A stretch of DNA of 64,000 nt from Streptomyces sp. D2-8. GTDB lineage: Bacteria; Actinomycetota; Actinomycetes; Streptomycetales; Streptomycetaceae. The DNA is taken from NCBI RefSeq assembly GCF_023184515.1, contig NZ_JAAHBP010000023.1:62001-126000 (forward strand), written 5' to 3'. The notes under the pieces were generated by a model. The model ran no database searches and was not told where the DNA came from. It was given only the letters and a program-made list of their open reading frames with translations. Of this stretch, positions 58,987-64,000 are shown one piece after another (the stretch's first letter is position 1; the number at the start of each line of letters is the position of its first letter). Made by a program: the position numbers and the translations under genes.

Positions 58987-59949
58987 TCAGACGGCCTGCT
59001 GGAGCTGCGGCAGCACCTTCGTGCGGTAGAAGTCGAAGAAGCCGCGCAGGTCCGGGCCGATCTGGTTCACATAGACCCGGTCGAAACCCGCGTCGGCGAA
59101 CTGCTTCAGCTCCGCCATGTGCTCGTCCACGTCGCCGCCGCACACCCGGTTCTCGCGCACCATGTCCTCGGTGACGAGCTGCTGCGCCTGCTCGAAGTGC
59201 TTGGGGGAGGGCAGCACCTGGCCCAGCTCGCCCGGCAGCTGCTCGTTCGCCCAGAGCCGGTGCACGGTCCGTACGGCCTCGTCCCTGTCAGTGTCGTAGC
59301 AGACCTTGGTGCCGCCGCTGACCAGCTTTCCGCCGCCTCCGCCCTTGCGGTACTGCTCCACCATCGCCTCGTCCGGCGCGACCGTGATGTAGCCGTCGCC
59401 GACGCGGGACGCGAGCTGGGTCGCGGCGGGGCCGAAGCCGGAGATGTCGATCGGGATCGGCTCGTCCGGGACGGTGTACAGGCGGGCGTTCTCGACCGTG
59501 TAGTGCGGCCCGTTGTGGTTCACCTCCTCGCCGGTGAACAGTCGGCGCATCACCTGGATGGCCTCCTCCAGCATCTCCAGGCGGACGTGGGCCGGCGGCC
59601 AGTGGTCGCCCAGGATGTGCTCGTTGAGCGCCTCGCCGGAGCCGACGCCGAGCCGGAAGCGGTTGTTCGTCATCACCGCGCTGGTCGCCGCGGCGTGCGC
59701 CACCACCGCCGGGTGCATGCGCACGGTCGGGCAGGTCACCGCCGTCTCGACCGGCAGGGACACCGCCTCGGACAGCGCGCCGATCACCGACCACACGAAC
59801 GGGCTCTGGCCCTGCTCGTCGTTCCACGGGTGGTAGTGGTCCGAGATCCACAGCGCCTGGAATCCGGCCTGCTCGGCCATCCGCGCCTGCTCGATCAGCT
59901 CGGCGGGTCCGTACTGCTCGCACGAGAGGAAGTAGCCGTATTCGGGCAT
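58987..59949 (-). CDS. LLM class F420-dependent oxidoreductase
   Basis: A 320-residue luciferase-like TIM barrel. EYGYFLSCEQYGPAELIEQARMAEQAGF, WISDHYHPW and RFRLGVGSGEALNEHILGDHWP match the actinobacterial F420-dependent glucose-6-phosphate dehydrogenase/TIGR03557-type subgroup. It should transfer hydride to or from coenzyme F420; the substrate is unknown. GGAGG lies 9 nt before ATG 59949. It is divergent from the NADH dehydrogenase-like gene. Confidence 0.9.
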   Translation of the reverse strand: MPEYGYFLSCEQYGPAELIEQARMAEQAGFQALWISDHYHPWNDEQGQSPFVWSVIGALSEAVSLPVETAVTCPTVRMHPAVVAHAAATSAVMTNNRFRLGVGSGEALNEHILGDHWPPAHVRLEMLEEAIQVMRRLFTGEEVNHNGPHYTVENARLYTVPDEPIPIDISGFGPAATQLASRVGDGYITVAPDEAMVEQYRKGGGGGKLVSGGTKVCYDTDRDEAVRTVHRLWANEQLPGELGQVLPSPKHFEQAQQLVTEDMVRENRVCGGDVDEHMAELKQFADAGFDRVYVNQIGPDLRGFFDFYRTKVLPQLQQAV

Positions 59950-60121
59950 GGGGGAGTGCCTCCGCGACATCGGCGGTCCGTAACCCGCACCGAGTACCCG
60001 GGTGCGGGGCCGGAAACCGGTGCCGTTCGGGCCTACCGGGCACCCGTGGACGTTTGGGTGCCCTGGCCAGGGGGACGCGGAAGGCTCCCGAGCTACGCGA
60101 CAGCGCCGGAGGCGAGCGACC

Positions 60122-62209
60122 GTGAGTCGACCCCGCATCGTGATCGTCGGTGCCGGCTTCGCCGGGTACCGCACGGCCCGCACCCTGTCCCGGCTCACCC
60201 GGGGCCGGGCGCACATCACCCTGCTGAACCCGACCGACTACTTCCTGTATTTGCCCCTGCTGCCCCAGGTTGCCGCCGGGGTCCTCGAGCCGCGCCGGGT
60301 CACGGTCTCCCTGTCGGACTCGCTGCCGGACGTACGACTGGTGCTGGGCGAGGCCGACCGCATCGACCTCGACGACCGCACGCTGCACTACACCGGCCCC
60401 GAGGGCGAGGGCGGCACCCTCGCCCACGACCGGCTGGTGCTTGCCGCGGGCAGCGTCAACAAGCTGTTGCCCATCCCCGGTGTCGCCGAGCACGCGCACG
60501 GCTTCCGGGGCCTGCCCGAGGCGCTGTACCTGCGTGATCACGTGACCCGGCAGGTGGAGCTCGCGGCCGCGGCGGACGATCCCGAGACCTGTGCCGCGCG
60601 GTGCACCTTCGTGGTGGTCGGCGCCGGATACACGGGCACCGAGGTCGCCGCGCACGGGCAGATGTTCACCGACGCGCAGGTACGCAAGCACCCGCTGCGG
60701 CAGGGCATGCGGCCGCGCTGGATGCTGCTGGACGTGGCGCCGCGGGTGCTGCCGGAGATGGACGAGAAGCTGTCCGCCACCGCCGACCGGGTGCTGCGGC
60801 AGCGGGGCGTGGACGTGCGGATGGGCACCTCCGTGAAGGAGGCCACGCACGACGGGGTCGTGCTGACCGACGGCGAGTTCGTCGGGACCCGGACGCTGGT
60901 GTGGTGCGTGGGCGTACGTCCCGACCCGCTGGTCGAGTCCCTCGGGCTGCCGATGGAGAAGGGGCGGCTGCTCGTCGACCCGCACCTGCAGGTGCCGGGC
61001 AGGCCGGAGCTGTTCGCGTGCGGGGACGTGGCCGCGGTACCCGATCTGGACGACCCGGGGAGCTATACGCCGATGACCGCGCAGCACGCCTGGCGGCACG
61101 GCAAGGTCGCGGCGGAGAACGTCGCCGCGTCGCTCGGCCTCGGCGGTGTGCGCAAGCCCTACCGCCATCGCGACCTGGGCTTCGTCGTCGACCTGGGCGG
61201 CGCGAAGGCCGCGGCCAACCCGCTCGGTGTGCCCCTGTCCGGCGTACCGGCGGGCGCGGTGACACGGGGCTACCACCTCGCCGCGATGCCCGGCAACCGC
61301 GTCCGGGTCGCCGCCGACTGGCTGCTGGACGCCGTACTGCCGCGCCAGGCCGTGCAGTTGGGGCTCGTACGGTCCTGGTCGGTTCCGCTGGACACGTCGT
61401 CGCCCGAGGTGGCCCGCGTGCCGGGTGGCCCCGGCCAGGGGCAGGAGGCGAGCGCCCGGTCCGGGCCGGGGGCGGCGCTCGCGGCCGACACGGACGACGG
61501 GGGCACCGGCACCGGAGGGCCGGGCCCGGCCCGGCCCCACGAAGAGCCCGCGAAGGGGCAGCCCGGATCCGGGGCGACGCAGGTGCGGCCCGGATCCGGG
61601 GCCGCGGTACCGCGGCCCGAGTCCGAGACGGCGAAGGGCCGCCCGCCCGCGGGCCGGCCCCGCTCCGCTCACGGGGAGCTGCGGTCCGAGTCCGAGACGG
61701 CGAAGGGACGGCCGGCCGCGGGCGCAGCCGGCGAATCGCGCAGGAACCAGCCGGGCGGTGAGCCTGCGAGGAATCAGCCTGATGCTGAGCCCGCGAAGAA
61801 CCCGCCGGGTGACGAGCCCGCCAGGAACCAGCCCGGTGGTGAGCCTGCGAGGAATCAGCCGGGTGACGAGCCCGCCAGGAACCAGCCGGGTGGTGAGCCT
61901 GCGAGGAATCAGCCGGGTGGCGCACCGGCCGAGAACCAGCCGGGTGGTGAGCCTGCGAGGAATCAGCCGGGTGGTGAGCCCGCGAGGAATCAGCCGGGTG
62001 GCGAACCGGCCAAGAACCAGCCGGGTGGCGAGCCCGCCAGGTATCAGCCCGGTGGTGAGCCTGCGAGGAATCAGCCGGGTGGTGAGCCCGCCAAGAACCA
62101 GCCCGTGCCCGCACCCCCGCCCGGCCGCCCGCCCCCGAGCCCCCATCCCGCCCCCGGCCCCGTCAAGCGAACCGACCTCCCGGACGATTCCGCGAAAGGA
62201 GACTCATGA
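60122..62209 (+). CDS. Type II NADH dehydrogenase-like protein with repeat tail
   Basis: A 695-residue protein. Residues about 1-430 are a pyridine-nucleotide disulfide-type oxidoreductase of the NDH-2 group: FAD motif IVIVGAGFAGYRTA, NAD motif VVVGAGYTGTEVAAHG, and FACGDVAAVP near the second FAD contact. It would oxidise NADH and reduce quinone without pumping protons. Residues about 440-540 are low-complexity, and 541-661 are 13 full nine-residue repeats of RNQPGGEPA type. The rest is Pro-rich. GGAGG lies 5 nt before GTG 60122. Its TGA overlaps the transketolase ATG. Confidence 0.88.
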   Translation: MSRPRIVIVGAGFAGYRTARTLSRLTRGRAHITLLNPTDYFLYLPLLPQVAAGVLEPRRVTVSLSDSLPDVRLVLGEADRIDLDDRTLHYTGPEGEGGTLAHDRLVLAAGSVNKLLPIPGVAEHAHGFRGLPEALYLRDHVTRQVELAAAADDPETCAARCTFVVVGAGYTGTEVAAHGQMFTDAQVRKHPLRQGMRPRWMLLDVAPRVLPEMDEKLSATADRVLRQRGVDVRMGTSVKEATHDGVVLTDGEFVGTRTLVWCVGVRPDPLVESLGLPMEKGRLLVDPHLQVPGRPELFACGDVAAVPDLDDPGSYTPMTAQHAWRHGKVAAENVAASLGLGGVRKPYRHRDLGFVVDLGGAKAAANPLGVPLSGVPAGAVTRGYHLAAMPGNRVRVAADWLLDAVLPRQAVQLGLVRSWSVPLDTSSPEVARVPGGPGQGQEASARSGPGAALAADTDDGGTGTGGPGPARPHEEPAKGQPGSGATQVRPGSGAAVPRPESETAKGRPPAGRPRSAHGELRSESETAKGRPAAGAAGESRRNQPGGEPARNQPDAEPAKNPPGDEPARNQPGGEPARNQPGDEPARNQPGGEPARNQPGGAPAENQPGGEPARNQPGGEPARNQPGGEPAKNQPGGEPARYQPGGEPARNQPGGEPAKNQPVPAPPPGRPPPSPHPAPGPVKRTDLPDDSAKGDS
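61742..62104 (+). repeat. 27-bp minisatellite, 13 units plus a partial
   Basis: The unit encodes R/K-N-Q-P-G-G-E-P-A. Thirteen full copies fill 61742-62092 and a partial KNQP runs to 62104. Variants include DAEPA, GDEPA, GGAPA and RYQP. Because the unit is a multiple of three and free of stops, all frames stay open. Copy-number change would alter the tail without breaking the gene. Confidence 0.92.
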
Positions 62210-64000
62210 ACACCGGTGAACTCACCGACCTCGGACAGCAGCTGCGGGTGGACAGTGTCCGCGCCGCCGCCGCGGCGGGCTCCGGGCACCCGACGTCCTC
62301 GATGTCCGCGGCCGACCTGATGGCCGTCCTCCTCGCGCACCACCTCCACTACGACTTCGACCGCCCAGCCCACCCCGGCAACGACCGCTTCGTCCTCTCC
62401 AAGGGCCACGCCTCCCCGCTGCTGTACTCCGCGTACAAGGCGGCCGGCGCCATCGACGACGAGGAACTGCTCACCTTCCGCAAGCTGGGCAGCCGCCTCG
62501 AAGGGCACCCCACTCCGCAGCGCCTGCCGTGGGTCGAGACGGCCACCGGCTCGCTCGGGCAGGGCCTGCCCGTCGGGGTCGGCATCGCGCTGGCCGGCAA
62601 GCGGCTCGACCGCACCGGCTACCGCACCTGGGTGCTGTGCGGTGACAGCGAGCTGGCCGAGGGATCCGTGTGGGAGGCCGCCGAGCACGCCGGGTACGAG
62701 CACCTGGACAACCTCACCGTGATCGTCGACGTCAACCGGCTCGGCCAGCGCGGCCCCACCCGGCACGGCCACGACCTGGACGCCTACGCCCGCCGTTTCC
62801 AGGCCTTCGACTGGCACACCATCGAGGTCGACGGCCATGACGTGGACGCCATCGACCGCGCCTACGGAGAGGCCGCGTCCACCAAGGGCCAGCCCACCGC
62901 GATCCTCGCCCGCACCCTCAAGGGCAAGGGCGTCGAGGGCGTCCAGGACCGCGAGGGCTTGCACGGCAAGCCGCTGCCGGAGGCCGAGGAGGCGATCGCC
63001 GAACTCGGCGGCCCGCGTGACATCCGCGTCCGGGTGCAGGAGCCGCCCGCCGCCCGCATGCTGCACTCCGTCCACACCGGGAACTTCGAACTCCCGAGGT
63101 GGGACAAGGGCGAAGAGGTCGCCACCCGCAACGCCTTCGGCGAGGCGCTCGCCGCCCTCGGCACCGGCCGCGGCGACATCGTCGCCCTGGACGGCGAGGT
63201 CGGCGACTCCACCCGTGCCGAGTTCTTCGCCAAGGAGCACCCCGACCGCTACTTCGAGTGCTACATCGCCGAGCAGCAGCTGGTCGCCTCGGCCGTCGGC
63301 CTCGCCTCCCGCGGCTGGGTGCCGTACGCCGCCACGTTCGCGGCGTTCCTGACCCGGGCCTACGACTTCGTCCGGATGGCGTCCGTCAGCGGCGCAGGCA
63401 TCAACCTCGTCGGCTCGCACGCGGGTGTCGCCATCGGCCAGGACGGGCCCAGCCAGATGGGCCTGGAGGACCTGGCGATGATGCGGGCGGTGCACGGCTC
63501 GACCGTGCTGTACCCGTGCGACGCCAACCAGACCGCACGGCTCGTCGGCGCGATGGCCGGCCTGGAGGGCGTCCGCTACCTGCGCACCTCGCGCGGCGAG
63601 AGCCCGGTGATCTACGCCCCCGACGACGAGTTCCCGGTCGGCGGCAGCAAGGTCCTGCGCTCCTCCGGCCAGGACCGGCTGACCCTCGTCGCGGCGGGCG
63701 TCACCGTGCACGAGGCGCTGACCGCCGCCGAGGCCCTGGAGCAGGAGGGCATCCTGGTGCGGGTGATCGACCTGTACTCCGTGAAGCCCGTCGACCGGGC
63801 CACCCTGCGCCGGGCCGCCGAGGAGACCGGCTGCCTGGTGACCGTGGAGGACCACCACCCCGAGGGCGGTATCGGGGACGCGGTCCTCGACGCCTTCACC
63901 GATGGGCGCCCCGTCCCGCGCCTGGTGCGCCTCGGCGTCCGGAGCATGCCGGGCTCGGCGTCCCCGGAGGAGCAGCTGCGCGCCTCGGGCATCGACGCGG
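62206..64000 (+). CDS. Transketolase (runs off the window)
   Basis: The first 598 codons of a thiamine-diphosphate transketolase, exchanging two-carbon units in the pentose phosphate pathway. SGHPTSSMSAADLMAVLL, SKGHASPLLY, TGSLGQGLPVGVG and the cofactor motif GDSELAEGSVWEAAEHAGYEHLDNLTVIVDVN are in the first half; the Glu of YIAEQQLVASAVGLASRGW activates the cofactor. At about 615-620 residues expected, only a few residues are missing. It has both halves in one chain but is shorter than the E. coli 663-residue enzyme. AAAGGAG lies 5 nt upstream and the ATG overlaps the preceding stop. Confidence 0.93.
   Translation, partial: MNTGELTDLGQQLRVDSVRAAAAAGSGHPTSSMSAADLMAVLLAHHLHYDFDRPAHPGNDRFVLSKGHASPLLYSAYKAAGAIDDEELLTFRKLGSRLEGHPTPQRLPWVETATGSLGQGLPVGVGIALAGKRLDRTGYRTWVLCGDSELAEGSVWEAAEHAGYEHLDNLTVIVDVNRLGQRGPTRHGHDLDAYARRFQAFDWHTIEVDGHDVDAIDRAYGEAASTKGQPTAILARTLKGKGVEGVQDREGLHGKPLPEAEEAIAELGGPRDIRVRVQEPPAARMLHSVHTGNFELPRWDKGEEVATRNAFGEALAALGTGRGDIVALDGEVGDSTRAEFFAKEHPDRYFECYIAEQQLVASAVGLASRGWVPYAATFAAFLTRAYDFVRMASVSGAGINLVGSHAGVAIGQDGPSQMGLEDLAMMRAVHGSTVLYPCDANQTARLVGAMAGLEGVRYLRTSRGESPVIYAPDDEFPVGGSKVLRSSGQDRLTLVAAGVTVHEALTAAEALEQEGILVRVIDLYSVKPVDRATLRRAAEETGCLVTVEDHHPEGGIGDAVLDAFTDGRPVPRLVRLGVRSMPGSASPEEQLRASGIDA

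Noticed and set aside
57430..60537. A 1035-codon plus-strand frame across several genes
   Set aside because: It runs antisense or out of frame through SDR, YqeY-like and LLM genes that each have clear motifs, and is low complexity.
59288..62146. A 952-codon minus-strand frame with Leu-Thr-Thr-Arg-Leu repeats
   Set aside because: It reads the antisense of the 27-bp minisatellite and the dehydrogenase gene; repeats of a multiple of three keep all frames open.
1..64000. CRISPR arrays, tRNA or rRNA genes, insertion sequences, replication origin
   Set aside because: No regularly spaced repeats, cloverleaf-like genes, transposase motifs or DnaA-box clusters were seen; the only tandem array is the protein-coding minisatellite.

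Overview
The window is a piece of a high-GC actinobacterial chromosome, almost certainly Streptomyces. Third codon positions are strongly G/C, GTG starts are frequent, and many genes appear leaderless. The families present are typical of the genus: SpoIIE-type phosphatases with PAS/GAF sensors, an AdaA-AlkA fusion, F420-type LLM oxidoreductases, the ethylmalonyl-CoA pathway and a TTA codon in a secreted hydrolase gene. No rRNA, tRNA, CRISPR array, intact insertion sequence or biosynthetic gene cluster was seen. It reads as chromosomal housekeeping and accessory metabolism with one decayed patch.

Layout. 1-668: nothing supportable. 0.7-5.5 kb: gamma-glutamyltransferase, an inositol-monophosphatase-like enzyme, and a FAD oxidoreductase coupled to a macro-domain protein. 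5.5-13 kb: a class II glutamine amidotransferase, a small unknown protein, a K+ channel/DUF2252 pair, a small membrane protein, a PAS-PAS-GAF-SpoIIE phosphatase and an alpha/beta hydrolase. 13-17 kb: a large Tat-exported GH2 beta-galactosidase with an inserted LamG domain. 17-20 kb: an ArsR/CzrA-type metal sensor divergent from an alkylation-repair pair (AdaA-AlkA, Ogt). 19.8-23.8 kb: sirtuin, orphan VapB-like protein, Nudix hydrolase, ADP-ribosylglycohydrolase, glycerate kinase. 23.9-25.4 kb: psd-pssA phosphatidylethanolamine synthesis.

25.5-34.8 kb carries the core ethylmalonyl-CoA pathway as one compact operon on the minus strand: ccr, meaA, a CitE-type lyase, a MaoC-type hydratase and an acyl-CoA dehydrogenase. 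A TetR regulator and a tandem 3-hydroxyacyl-CoA dehydrogenase lie upstream. The predicted ccr promoter has a perfect inverted repeat filling the -35/-10 spacer. 35-38.4 kb: HEAT-repeat protein, GNAT, a RidA whose reading frame has absorbed a Streptomyces palindromic repeat, and a secreted tripeptidyl-aminopeptidase-like hydrolase.

38.4-41.1 kb is a graveyard. It holds the C-terminal end of a NACHT-type membrane protein, a frameshifted helical-repeat gene, and the first 32 codons of a radical SAM gene that still has its ribosome binding site and a LexA-like box. 41.3-48 kb: SRPBCC protein, a DHA2 drug exporter fused to three carboxypeptidase-regulatory-like domains, a second SpoIIE phosphatase (with an ATPase domain), a methyltransferase and a secreted SGNH esterase with a TTA codon. 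49-54 kb is a tightly coupled operon of four peptidases (M55, M20, S9, S66), suggesting recycling of peptides containing D-amino acids. 54-60 kb: a CocE/NonD hydrolase gene broken by two compensating frameshifts behind two palindromic operators, then GNAT, VOC, holin-like, SDR, YqeY-like and LLM genes. 60-64 kb: a type II NADH dehydrogenase-like protein ending in a 27-bp minisatellite, overlapping a transketolase that runs off the window.

The most notable signals are regulatory and structural rather than a new multi-gene system: the spacer-filling TGACAC/GTGTCA palindromes at two unrelated promoters, the repeat inside RidA, the decayed SOS-box radical SAM gene, the orphan metal sensor, the peptidase operon and the minisatellite tail.
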